NCBI RefSeq assembly: GCF_947487805.1 | Contig: NZ_CANKXW010000001.1 | Coordinates: forward strand, 247,501 to 311,500 | Reading direction: 5' to 3' | From: an uncultured Tateyamaria sp. | GTDB lineage: Bacteria; Pseudomonadota; Alphaproteobacteria; Rhodobacterales; Rhodobacteraceae | Length of the DNA stretch: 64,000 nucleotides | Shown: positions 40,099 through 50,636 of the stretch, piece by piece | Layout of the letters: every line of letters begins with the position of its first letter | Position numbering within the stretch: position 1 is the stretch's first letter | Notes under the pieces: model-generated | Told to the model about the DNA's origin: nothing | The model's database searches: none | Seen by the model: only the letters and a program-made list of their open reading frames with translations | Translations under genes and position numbers: made by a program

Positions 40099-42111
40099 AT
40101 GACCAATATCCTGCTGCAAGACTGGGACACCCCGTTCCAGATCGCGCCCTTTGACCAGATTTCCGACGACGATTTCGCGCCAGCGCTCGACACGGCGCTT
40201 GCCAATCACCGGGCCGAAATCGACGCCATCGCCTCCAATCCGGCCCCCGCCGATTTCGCCAACACGATCGAGGCGCTCGAGGCTGCGGGCCGCGATCTCG
40301 ACAAGGTGCTGGGCACCTTCTACACGGTCGCAGGCGCCGACAGTAACCCTGCCCGCGAGGCGCTACAGCGCGACTTTTCCCCGAAACTCGCCGCGCATTT
40401 TGCCGAGATCTCCGGGAACAAGGCGCTTTTCGCCCGCGTCGCGGCGGTGAACGAGGCGCGCGATACGCTGGATCTGACGGACGAACAGGCGCGGGTGCTG
40501 ATGCTGACCCATCGCGGCTTTGTCCGTGCGGGCGCGGCCCTGACCGGGGCTGACGACAACCGGATGAAAGAGATCAAGGGCCGGCTTGCCGAACTGGGCA
40601 CTGCCTTTACCCAGAACCTGCTGGCGGATGAACGCGACTGGTTCATGGAACTGGGCGACGGCGATCTGGCCGGACTGCCGGAGTTTGTCGTCAACACCGC
40701 CCGCGCGGCGGGCAAGGAAAAGGGCGTGGACGGCCCCGTCGTCACCCTGTCGCGGTCCCTGATCGTGCCGTTCCTGCAATTCTCCACCCGCCGCGACCTG
40801 CGCGAAATTGCTTACAAGGCGTGGGGCGCGCGTGGCGCAAACGGCGGCGACACCGATAACCGCGCCATTGCCGCCGAAATCCTCAGCCTGCGCGAGGAAC
40901 GCGCCAAGCTTTTGGGCTATGACAGCTTTGCCGCCTACAAGCTGGAAACCGAAATGGCCAAGACGCCGGATGCCGTCCGCGACCTGCTGATGGACGTCTG
41001 GGAACCGGCCAAGGGGCAGGCCAATGCCGATGCCTGGGTGCTGGAACAGATGATGCAGGCCGACGGCGTGAATGGCCCGCTGGCCCCGTGGGACTGGCGG
41101 TTCTATTCCGAACGCCGCCGCAAGGACCTGCACGATCTCGACGAGGCCGAGGTCAAACCCTATTTCCAGCTCGACCGCATGATCGAGGCGTCATTCGCCT
41201 GCGCCACGCGGCTTTTTGGCCTATCGTTCAAACCGCTCGACATCCCGCTCTATCACCCCGATTGCCGCGCGTGGGAGGTCACCCGCGGCGGCGCCCATGT
41301 GGCGGTGTTCATCGGCGATTATTTTGCCCGTGGCTCCAAACGGTCCGGTGCGTGGTGCTCGGCCATGCGCGCACAGGCCAAGTTCCCAGAACCGCAGGCC
41401 CCCGTGGTCATCAACGTCTGCAACTTTGCCAAGGGCGATCCCGCCCTTCTCAGCTATGATGACGCGCGCACGCTCTTTCACGAATTCGGCCACGCCCTGC
41501 ACCAGATGCTGTCCAACGTGACCTACGAAAGCATTTCGGGCACCTCTGTGGCGCGCGATTTCGTGGAACTGCCCAGCCAGCTTTACGAACACTGGCTCGA
41601 AGTGCCCGAAGTGCTGCGCGAATTTGCCGTGCACGCCGAAACGGGCGAGGCGATGCCGCAGGCGCTGCTCGATAACGTGCTGGCCGCCGCGACCTATGAC
41701 ATGGGGTTCCAGACGGTGGAATATGTGGCCTCTGCGCTGGTCGATCTGGCCTTTCACGACCGCGCCGCACCCGCCGATCCGATGGTCAGACAGGCCGAGG
41801 TGCTGGCCGAGATCGAAATGCCCGCCGCCATTGGCATGCGCCACGCCACACCGCATTTTGCGCACGTGTTCGCAGGCGACGGGTATTCGTCGGGCTACTA
41901 CAGCTACATGTGGTCCGAGGTGATGGACGCAGACGCCTTTGCCGCCTTCGAAGAGGCGGGCGGCCCCTTTGATCCGGACAAGGCGCAGGCGCTGGAAACG
42001 CATATCCTGTCCACCGGGGGCAGCGCGGATGCGGCCGAACTCTATACCGCCTTCCGGGGCCGGTTGCCGGGAGTCGAGGCCTTGCTCAAGGGGCGGGGAC
42101 TGGTGGCCTGA
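40099..42111 (+). CDS. M3 family oligopeptidase (oligopeptidase A / Dcp-like)
   Basis: A 670-residue zinc metallopeptidase. The HExxH motif is in LFHEFGHALHQML, with the third ligand Glu in RDFVELPSQLYEHW. Size and the C-terminal HFAHVFAGDGYSSGYYSYMWSEVMDADAF match the OpdA/Dcp group, which degrades short peptides in the cytoplasm. The ATG at 40099 follows AAAGGAGA; the frame is open upstream over the end of the MoeB-like gene. Confidence 0.92.
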   Translation: MTNILLQDWDTPFQIAPFDQISDDDFAPALDTALANHRAEIDAIASNPAPADFANTIEALEAAGRDLDKVLGTFYTVAGADSNPAREALQRDFSPKLAAHFAEISGNKALFARVAAVNEARDTLDLTDEQARVLMLTHRGFVRAGAALTGADDNRMKEIKGRLAELGTAFTQNLLADERDWFMELGDGDLAGLPEFVVNTARAAGKEKGVDGPVVTLSRSLIVPFLQFSTRRDLREIAYKAWGARGANGGDTDNRAIAAEILSLREERAKLLGYDSFAAYKLETEMAKTPDAVRDLLMDVWEPAKGQANADAWVLEQMMQADGVNGPLAPWDWRFYSERRRKDLHDLDEAEVKPYFQLDRMIEASFACATRLFGLSFKPLDIPLYHPDCRAWEVTRGGAHVAVFIGDYFARGSKRSGAWCSAMRAQAKFPEPQAPVVINVCNFAKGDPALLSYDDARTLFHEFGHALHQMLSNVTYESISGTSVARDFVELPSQLYEHWLEVPEVLREFAVHAETGEAMPQALLDNVLAAATYDMGFQTVEYVASALVDLAFHDRAAPADPMVRQAEVLAEIEMPAAIGMRHATPHFAHVFAGDGYSSGYYSYMWSEVMDADAFAAFEEAGGPFDPDKAQALETHILSTGGSADAAELYTAFRGRLPGVEALLKGRGLVA

Positions 42112-42133
42112 TCCGGCCACCAGCCATCGCGGC

Positions 42134-42502
42134 TCATTCGGCGGCAACCGCGCGGGTCTCGGCCTTGTGTGCGCTCACCACCACCAGAACGGTGGCGCCC
42201 AGCACCCAGTAATACAGGGCGTCCAGCCCGGTAAATCCGAACAGGAACGGCGCGGCCACGAATGTCGCGCCAACGATCCCATCCACCAGCAGGTGCAGCG
42301 AATAGGGCAGTACGCGCACCAGCCCGGTTTCGTGGTCGGTCAGCGCCGTCAGCAGCAGCGCCGCAATCCCGGTGGCAAAGGACAGGCCAAAGGCCCAGGG
42401 GTTGCTGGCCCCGATGTTCAACACAAACGGCATGACAATGAGGCCAAGCGCTACGGGATAGTCGATATAGGCGTGCATCTGGCGGGTGAAAAAGCGGAAC
42501 AT
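42134..42502 (-). CDS. SPW-repeat membrane protein
   Basis: A 122-residue membrane protein with about four hydrophobic helices. The N-terminus MHAYIDYPVALGLIVMPFVLNIG and the repeated small-residue helices match the SPW repeat family, of unknown function. The ATG at 42502 is fixed by GGGAGAG upstream. It is convergent with the peptidase gene. Confidence 0.75.
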   Translation of the reverse strand: MFRFFTRQMHAYIDYPVALGLIVMPFVLNIGASNPWAFGLSFATGIAALLLTALTDHETGLVRVLPYSLHLLVDGIVGATFVAAPFLFGFTGLDALYYWVLGATVLVVVSAHKAETRAVAAE

Positions 42503-42612
42503 GGGGGTCTCTCCCTTGGGGTCATGGATCGGCCATCGGGTGGCGCGGTGACCCCAAGCTAGAGTTTGGAACCAATCGGTACAATAAAACTGTCCGTGAA
42601 GTACGCGTGATC

Positions 42613-43545
42613 TCAATACCCCGCGCCGCGGTCCACCAGATGCAGGAACGGCAGGCCTGCTTGGCCGCGCCGGATGTTCTCGGCGATGGTCTTGGCGGAA
42701 TAGGCCGCGCGCGTCTCGGATGCGATATGCGGCGTGACCGTGACGCGCGGATGGGTCCAGTAGGGATGTGCCGCAGGCAACGGCTCCACCCGGAACACAT
42801 CCAGCGTGGCGTGGTCAATCTGGCCGCTGTCCAGCGCGCCCAGCAGCGCGTCATCGTCGATCAACGGCCCCCGTCCGGGGTTCAGGATCCGCGCCCCCAC
42901 CGGCATCAGCGCCAGACTGTCGCGGTCGAGCGTGTTCTCCGTGGCCGCCGTACTGGGCAGCAGCAGCACACAATAGTCCGCCCGCTCCAGCGCTGCGCGC
43001 AGACCCGCATCGCCGTGCAGACAGGTGATGCCCGCGATCTGCTTTTCCGACCGGCTCCAGCCCGCCACGTCAAAGCCCAGGCCCGCCAGCGCGCCGGCGC
43101 AGGCCGCACCCAGCTCGCCCAGCCCCAGTACGGTGACCCGCGTGTCAAAGGCCAGCGGCGGCGGTTTGGGTGCCCACGTGCCGGGGGCCGCGCCGATATG
43201 CGCATCCATCCCCAGATGCAGGCGCAGGATATGGCCCGTGACCCACTCGACCATGCCTTGCGTCAACGCGGGGTCAACCATCCGCGCCAGCGGCAGGCGC
43301 AGCGTGGGGTTGTGCACGATGTCCTCGACCCCGGCCCACAGGTTCAACACCGCCTTGGCGCGGGTAAAGGGCGCGAAATCCTGCACCGTGGAATTGGGCG
43401 CATAGACGATATAGTCGACCTCGTCCGGCGCGATATCCTGCGCGATATGCGCGTCCACGCCAGCGGCGGCGATCTCCTTGGACAGGGGGCCTTCGTATTG
43501 GGGCCACCGGTCTTCGGTGGCGGCGAACAGGACGTTCACGCTCAT
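42613..43545 (-). CDS. D-2-hydroxyacid dehydrogenase, glyoxylate/hydroxypyruvate reductase A type
   Basis: A 310-residue NAD(P)-dependent dehydrogenase. The nucleotide loop is VTVLGLGELGAACA, with catalytic Arg in LNPGRGPLIDDDALL, Glu in DVFRVEPLP and His in TPHIASET. The sequence resembles E. coli GhrA, which reduces glyoxylate and hydroxypyruvate. It overlaps the upstream VOC gene by 4 nt. Confidence 0.87.
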   Translation of the reverse strand: MSVNVLFAATEDRWPQYEGPLSKEIAAAGVDAHIAQDIAPDEVDYIVYAPNSTVQDFAPFTRAKAVLNLWAGVEDIVHNPTLRLPLARMVDPALTQGMVEWVTGHILRLHLGMDAHIGAAPGTWAPKPPPLAFDTRVTVLGLGELGAACAGALAGLGFDVAGWSRSEKQIAGITCLHGDAGLRAALERADYCVLLLPSTAATENTLDRDSLALMPVGARILNPGRGPLIDDDALLGALDSGQIDHATLDVFRVEPLPAAHPYWTHPRVTVTPHIASETRAAYSAKTIAENIRRGQAGLPFLHLVDRGAGY

Positions 43546-43955
43546 GTGGCGAATGCCGCATCAAGGCTGGCCATGCCCTTGATCTCGATCGGGTTTCCGG
43601 CCGGATCGGTAAAGAACATGGTGCTCTGCTCGCCCGGCTCGCCCTCGAACCGGATCTGCGGCTTCAGCACGAAAACCACCCCCGCCTCCGTCAGCCTGTC
43701 GGCCAGCGCGCGCCATGTGGCCATCGGCAGCACGGCCCCGAAATGCGGCATCGGCACCTGCACGTCGCCCACCTTGCCTGTCGGCGCGCTGGCAAAGGGC
43801 GCGCCCAGATGGCACGACAGCTGGTGCCCGAAAAAGTCGAAGTCGACCCAGGTGTCCGTGCTGCGCCCTTCGGCACATCCCAAAAGGTCGCCGTAAAAGG
43901 CGCGGGTGGCGTCAAGGTCCGTGACATTGAAGGCAAGGTGAAACAGGGCGGTCAT
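43542..43955 (-). CDS. VOC-fold protein (glyoxalase-like)
   Basis: A 137-residue single-domain protein with probable metal ligands His in FHLAFNVTD, His in MPHFGAVL and Glu in NPIEIKGM. It is coupled to the hydroxyacid dehydrogenase gene, which suggests that both act on a small oxo- or hydroxy-acid, but no substrate can be named. Confidence 0.8.
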   Translation of the reverse strand: MTALFHLAFNVTDLDATRAFYGDLLGCAEGRSTDTWVDFDFFGHQLSCHLGAPFASAPTGKVGDVQVPMPHFGAVLPMATWRALADRLTEAGVVFVLKPQIRFEGEPGEQSTMFFTDPAGNPIEIKGMASLDAAFAT

Positions 43956-44061
43956 GGCGGTCTCCGAACGTGGCTATGTCGGGACCCGTGTACCGCGTGA
44001 CATGCAAATTGCAAAACCCGCAGTTGTGATCGCCGCGACCACAAATCGTGATGCGGCGTGC

Positions 44062-45201
44062 CTATCGCGGCCTGTGCACATGCGCGCTTTGCGCCAGCCC
44101 GAAGGCCAGCATCAGAACCAGCATCGCGGACCCGCCATAGCTGACCAGCGGCAGGGGCACACCCACCACCGGCGCCAGCCCCATGACCATCGACATGTTC
44201 ACCGCAAAGAACAGGAAAAAGTTCAACGCAATTCCCAGCGTCAGCAGCGACGAAAACCGGTCCTTGTTGGCCAGTGCCGACACGACGCAAAACAGGATGA
44301 TCAGCGCATAAAGCGCCAGCAGCGAAAACGCCCCGATGAACCCGAACTCCTCGGCCAGCGTGGTAAAGATAAAGTCAGTGTGCTTTTCAGGCAGAAAGTT
44401 CAGGCGCGACTGCGTGCCCTGCATGAACCCGCGCCCGGTCCAGCCGCCGGATCCCAGCGCGATCTTGGACTGCGTGATGTGATAGCCCGCGCCCAGCGGG
44501 TCGGAACTGGGGTCCAGAAACGTGTCGATCCGCCGGAACTGATAGTCCTTGAGAAGCTGCCACTCGGTCCCACGCGATTGCAGTACGGCGGTGATCAGCC
44601 CCGCGCCCGCCGCAAACACGGCCGCGAAATAGGCCCAGTGCACACCGGCCAGAAACATCAGCCCGCCACCCGCCGCCATCAGCAGGATCGAGGTGCCCAG
44701 ATCCGGCTGGCGCAGAACCAGCGCCGTGGGGATCAGGATCAACAGCACCGGCAACAGCACCCAGAAGGGCCGCGATTTGCGGTGCGGGGGCAGCCAGTCG
44801 TAATAGGCCGCCAGCATCAAAACCAGCGTCACCTTCATCAATTCCGAAGGTTGCAGCCGCATGAACCCCAGATCGATCCAGCGCTGCGCGCCCATCCCGA
44901 CGGACCCGAAAAACTCCACCGCCAACAGCAGCGCAAGCGAGCCCAGATAGGCAAGGCTCGCCATGTTGCGCCAGAACCAGATCGGCACCATCGCGATCAT
45001 CACCATCAGGACAAAGCCCGCGGCAAACCGTTTCATCTGCGGCTCGGCCCAGGGGCTGAACGACCCGCCCGCCACGGAATAGAGCATCAGGAACCCGACG
45101 CCCGCCACCGCCGCCAGCAACAGCGCAAGTGGCCAGTTCAGGTACAGCACCTTGCGCGGCCCCGTGGGGACGTATTTGACCGTGTACTCAAGATAGCTCA
45201 T
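44062..45201 (-). CDS. rodA: Rod-shape peptidoglycan glycosyltransferase RodA
   Basis: A 379-residue SEDS-family membrane enzyme with about 10 helices that polymerises glycan strands for cell elongation together with PBP2. Conserved parts are GAQRWIDLGFMRLQPSELMKVTLVLMLA (with the functional Asp loop), FLPEKHTDFIFTTLAEEFGFIGA, and PLPLVSYGGSAML near the C-terminus. Last gene of mreBCD-mrdA-rodA, overlapping mrdA by 4 nt. Confidence 0.95.
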   Translation of the reverse strand: MSYLEYTVKYVPTGPRKVLYLNWPLALLLAAVAGVGFLMLYSVAGGSFSPWAEPQMKRFAAGFVLMVMIAMVPIWFWRNMASLAYLGSLALLLAVEFFGSVGMGAQRWIDLGFMRLQPSELMKVTLVLMLAAYYDWLPPHRKSRPFWVLLPVLLILIPTALVLRQPDLGTSILLMAAGGGLMFLAGVHWAYFAAVFAAGAGLITAVLQSRGTEWQLLKDYQFRRIDTFLDPSSDPLGAGYHITQSKIALGSGGWTGRGFMQGTQSRLNFLPEKHTDFIFTTLAEEFGFIGAFSLLALYALIILFCVVSALANKDRFSSLLTLGIALNFFLFFAVNMSMVMGLAPVVGVPLPLVSYGGSAMLVLMLAFGLAQSAHVHRPR

Positions 45202-47141
45202 GCTTGATCCTTGCCCGAGATATTGGCCAAGGGCTGCATCCCGCGCAGCACGCGCTGTTGCTCGCGGATGCGGTCACGGTCCTTGGTCGGATAGGCCTCG
45301 AGCGGGGGTTCGTCCCCGTACATCGCCTGCAATGTCACGTCGCGTGCAATCGGGGCCGCGGCAGTGGACCCGCCGCCGCCATGCTCGACCACCACGGCGA
45401 CCGCGTATTTCGGATCGTCATAGGGGGCAAAGTTCACGAACAGCGCGTGATCCCGGCGCTCCCATGGCAGGTCTTCGTTCTTGGTGACACCGCGCGCGCG
45501 TTCGGCGGCGGTGATGTTGCGCACCTGGCTGGTGCCGGTCTTGCCGGCCATGCGCATCGCGTCTTCGATGATGCGGCTGCCATAGGCGGTGCCGCGCCGG
45601 TCGTTGACGACCTCGTACATGGCACGGCGCATCTTGCGCAGGTTGTTTTCGTTCATGCCCATGCTGTCGCCACCGCGCGCGGGCTGTTCGATGCCGTCGA
45701 TGGATTTGACCAGCCGCGGCTCGACCGCGCGCCCACTGGCCAGCCGTGCAGTCATCACCGCCAGTTGCAGCGGTGATGCCAACAGATATCCCTGCCCGAT
45801 GGATGCGTTGACCGTGTCACCGATCACCCAGTCCTGCCCGTGCACGCGCGCCTTCCACTCCTTGGTGGGGGTCAGGCCCGAGGCCACGGCGGACATCGGC
45901 ACATCGTGCCGCACACCCAGCCCAAAGCGGTTCGCCATGGCCGAAATCTTCTCGATCCCGACCTTCAGCGCCAAGTCATAGTAGTAGACGTCGCAGGACT
46001 GTTTCAGCGAGTTTTGCAGATCGACCCAACCGTGTCCGGCCCGTTTCCAGCAGTGGAACTTGCGTTCCGCCACCTCGAGATGGCCGGGGCAATAGACTGT
46101 CTCGTCCGGCCCGATCAACCCGTCCTCGAGGGCGGCCATGGCCGTGATCATCTTGAACGTCGATCCGGGTGGATAGGCGCCCTGCACCGACTTGGACGCC
46201 AGCGGGCGGAATTTGTTCTCCGTCAGCGCATTGTAGTCACGAGACGAGATCCCGCGCACGAACAGGTTGGGATCGAATGTGGGCGCCGAGGCAATCGCCA
46301 GCAGGTCGCCCGATTGCACGTCCATCACGATGGCGCTGGCGCTTTCATTGTTCAGACGCGCCTGCACATAGCTTTGCAATTTGGCGTCGATGGTCAGCTG
46401 CAAGTCGGAACCGGGCGTGCCCTCGCGGCGGTCCAGCTCGCGCATGACGCGGCCCGTGGCGTTGACCTCCACTCGCTTGGCACCGCCCTTGCCGCGCAGC
46501 GCGGTTTCGGCCTTGGCCTCGACCCCGACCTTGCCGATCTGAAAGCGCGGGATGCGCAGCAGCGGGTCCTGATCCTCGATCCGTTCCAGATCAAAGTCGC
46601 TGACCGGCCCCACATAGCCCAGCACATGCGCATAGTCCGAGCCCAGCGGGTACACCCGGCTCAGCCCGACCTCGGGCGTGACGCCGGGCAGGGCGGGGGC
46701 GTTCACGCTGACGCGGCTCAGGTCTTCCCAGCTGACTTCGTCGGCGAGGGTGATGGGCAGGAACGGGGCCGAGCGTTTGACCTCGGCCATGGCGCGTTCC
46801 ACATCGTCGGGATCCAGCGGCACGACCTGCGACAGGCGGGCGACCACCTCTTCGACGTCGCCTGCATCCTCGGGGACGATCACGATCCGGTAGCTGGGCA
46901 CGTTACGCGCCAGCGGCACGCCGTTGCGGTCGAACACCTCGCCGCGCGCGGGCGGGATCAGGCGGACGTTGATGCGGTTTTCCTCGGCCAGCAGGCGGAA
47001 CTGGTCGGCCTGATCAACCTGAAGGAACTGCATCCGCGCGCCCAGACCCGCGACAAAGGCCAGCTGCACGCCGCCCAGCAGCGCGGCGCGGCGCGTGAAC
47101 AGGCGGTGGTTCGCCTCGGTATCGACGCGGGGCCCTTTCAT
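45198..47141 (-). CDS. mrdA: Peptidoglycan D,D-transpeptidase MrdA (PBP2)
   Basis: A 647-residue class B penicillin-binding protein. An N-terminal membrane helix (about 18-38) and dimerisation domain (RGEVFDRNGVPLARN) precede the transpeptidase domain with the SxxK nucleophile Ser327 in PPGSTFKM, SCD at 382-384 and KTGTSQ in AGKTGTSQV. It cross-links peptidoglycan in the elongasome. Overlaps mreD and rodA by 4 nt each. Confidence 0.95.
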   Translation of the reverse strand: MKGPRVDTEANHRLFTRRAALLGGVQLAFVAGLGARMQFLQVDQADQFRLLAEENRINVRLIPPARGEVFDRNGVPLARNVPSYRIVIVPEDAGDVEEVVARLSQVVPLDPDDVERAMAEVKRSAPFLPITLADEVSWEDLSRVSVNAPALPGVTPEVGLSRVYPLGSDYAHVLGYVGPVSDFDLERIEDQDPLLRIPRFQIGKVGVEAKAETALRGKGGAKRVEVNATGRVMRELDRREGTPGSDLQLTIDAKLQSYVQARLNNESASAIVMDVQSGDLLAIASAPTFDPNLFVRGISSRDYNALTENKFRPLASKSVQGAYPPGSTFKMITAMAALEDGLIGPDETVYCPGHLEVAERKFHCWKRAGHGWVDLQNSLKQSCDVYYYDLALKVGIEKISAMANRFGLGVRHDVPMSAVASGLTPTKEWKARVHGQDWVIGDTVNASIGQGYLLASPLQLAVMTARLASGRAVEPRLVKSIDGIEQPARGGDSMGMNENNLRKMRRAMYEVVNDRRGTAYGSRIIEDAMRMAGKTGTSQVRNITAAERARGVTKNEDLPWERRDHALFVNFAPYDDPKYAVAVVVEHGGGGSTAAAPIARDVTLQAMYGDEPPLEAYPTKDRDRIREQQRVLRGMQPLANISGKDQA

Positions 47142-47677
47142 GATCGCGCTCCCTTGCCGCCGATGTCATTTGGCGCGGCCTTGCGCACACCCATGAACGC
47201 ATGCGTCACCGCCACCACCAGCGGATAGGCCAGTGCGGTAACGATGATCTGGATCAGGACCAGCCCCAGCGGCGGGCGGTCGATCAGCAGGATGGCGAGA
47301 ACCACGTGATAGACAAGGCCGATGCCCACGATCCACGCGCCCGCAGAGGCCAGTTCGGTGGCAAGGCTCGCGTCGCGCAGGCTGCGCGACTGGGCCTTGA
47401 TCTGCTCGCACGCGATCAGCGCCAGCAGCGCCCACAGACCGGGCGGGCGTTGCAGCAGCAGGTCCGCCATCAGAAAGACGAGGGCCAGCAGGACGGCGGG
47501 CACAAACTCGGGCCGCCGCACCGACCATGCAAAGGCAAAGCCGAGGATGAGGTCGGGCCAGATCAGCCCGCCGGTCGACGTCTGGAGCGGCAGCAGGTGC
47601 AGGAACAGAAGTACCAGCACGAGGCCCGCAAAGGCCGCGCGCATCGACCACAGGCGGGAGGGGCTCAGCTCGGTCAT
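47138..47677 (-). CDS. mreD: Rod-shape-determining protein MreD
   Basis: A 179-residue hydrophobic protein with about five transmembrane helices. Sequence conservation in MreD is low; the assignment rests on length, topology, the ILGFAFAWSVRRPEFVPAVLLALVFLMADLLLQRPPGLWAL stretch and the position between mreC and mrdA, with 4-nt overlaps on both sides. Confidence 0.9.
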   Translation of the reverse strand: MTELSPSRLWSMRAAFAGLVLVLLFLHLLPLQTSTGGLIWPDLILGFAFAWSVRRPEFVPAVLLALVFLMADLLLQRPPGLWALLALIACEQIKAQSRSLRDASLATELASAGAWIVGIGLVYHVVLAILLIDRPPLGLVLIQIIVTALAYPLVVAVTHAFMGVRKAAPNDIGGKGARS

Positions 47678-48567
47678 TCCGCGACCTCCCCGTCCAGCAG
47701 CAGCGCCGCGCCGCCGGGGGCCAGCACGTTGCTGTCATCGCTGACCGGTTCGTTGCCGTAGTGGCGCAGCACCCGCAGGAATTCGAGCCGTTCGTAATCC
47801 GCCGCCAGCCGCACGCGTAGCCGCCCGCCGGGGTCGGCAGCGACTTGCCCGATCAGCAGGCCCGCCGGAAACACGCCGCCGTCGCCGGAGGTGATCACGC
47901 GGTCTCCGGGGCGCACAAGGTCGGGGTTTTCCAAGAAGTCGACCGGCGGGGCGGCCGAATTGTCGCCCGCCACAATTGCCTTTTGCCCCGAGGGCTGGAT
48001 GACGGCTGGCACACGGCTTGAGGCGTCGGTGACCATGATCACGCGGCTGGTGTTCTGCGCCACGCCCGACACCCGGCCCACAAGGCCGATGCCGTCCATG
48101 GTGGCCCAGCCTTCGACGATGCCGTCGCGCGCGCCGACATTCAGCAGCACCGACTGACGGAAGGGCGAGCCGCTATCGGCGAGCACCACGCCGGTGATGT
48201 AGGTCAGGCGCGGGTCAAGCCGCACGTTGTTGAGATCGAGGAGCCGCGCGTTTTCCTGTTCGAGCTGGAGGGCCGCCTCTTTCCACGCCTGCATCTGGCG
48301 CAGCTCGCGGCGCAGTTCGGTGTTCTGTTCGGCGATGCGGCGATAGCTCTGGAAATCGCGGACGAGGTTGATGGTGCCGGTGACCGGGGCCATGGCCCAG
48401 TCCATGTTGGGCACGATCCGGTCAGTGACCTGCGCGCGGAACCGTTCGACGCGCGGACTGTCGATGCGCCAGAGCAGGAACACACCCGTCAGCGCCAGCA
48501 CCAGCACAGCCAGCACCAGCCGCCGAAGCGGGCCTGCATAATCTACCTGTCCGCGGTCCTTGGCCAA
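47674..48567 (-). CDS. mreC: Rod-shape-determining protein MreC
   Basis: A 297-residue bitopic protein: one membrane helix (about 17-31), a coiled-coil (about 70-105, YRRIAEQNTELRRELRQMQAWKEAALQLEQENARL), then beta-barrel domains (DGIVEGWATMDGIGLVGRV). It scaffolds the elongasome in the periplasm. The start is TTG at 48567, supported by GAGGTGA 7 nt upstream. Overlaps mreD by 4 nt. Confidence 0.93.
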   Translation of the reverse strand: MAKDRGQVDYAGPLRRLVLAVLVLALTGVFLLWRIDSPRVERFRAQVTDRIVPNMDWAMAPVTGTINLVRDFQSYRRIAEQNTELRRELRQMQAWKEAALQLEQENARLLDLNNVRLDPRLTYITGVVLADSGSPFRQSVLLNVGARDGIVEGWATMDGIGLVGRVSGVAQNTSRVIMVTDASSRVPAVIQPSGQKAIVAGDNSAAPPVDFLENPDLVRPGDRVITSGDGGVFPAGLLIGQVAADPGGRLRVRLAADYERLEFLRVLRHYGNEPVSDDSNVLAPGGAALLLDGEVAE

Positions 48568-48640
48568 GGCGATCTCACCTCACGGTTGGTCCGTTTTAAC
48601 GATGGTCTGACATTTGCCGGATCGGGGCAAGTCAACTCTT

Positions 48641-48656
48641 TGTCCCCGCGGGGACA
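48641..48656. repeat. Perfect 16-bp palindrome between mreB and mreC
   Basis: TGTCCCCGCGGGGACA is perfectly self-complementary and sits in the 120-nt gap between mreB and mreC, followed on the gene strand by AAAGAG rather than a T run. It is therefore more like an operator or an RNA-processing hairpin than a terminator. TTGACT (48635-48630 on the minus strand) just downstream could be a -35 box of an internal mreC promoter. Confidence 0.5.
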
Positions 48657-48687
48657 CATTATGTTAAATTTTCCGACAGCCCCCGGA

Positions 48688-50599
<1,912 letters not shown>

Positions 50600-50601
50600 G
50601 A

Positions 50602-50632
50602 CGTGCGGTGCGCCGTGACGGCGCACCCTACG
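50602..50632. repeat. Palindromic element downstream of yceI
   Basis: GGTGCGCCGT (50607-50616) and ACGGCGCACC (50618-50627) form a 10-bp perfect stem, with an outer CGTG/CTACG extension. It lies between the convergent yceI and hydroxylase genes, without a T run on either side. The minus strand begins CGTAGGGTGCGCC, similar in outline to the element at 52410. Confidence 0.6.
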
Positions 50633-50636
50633 GGGG

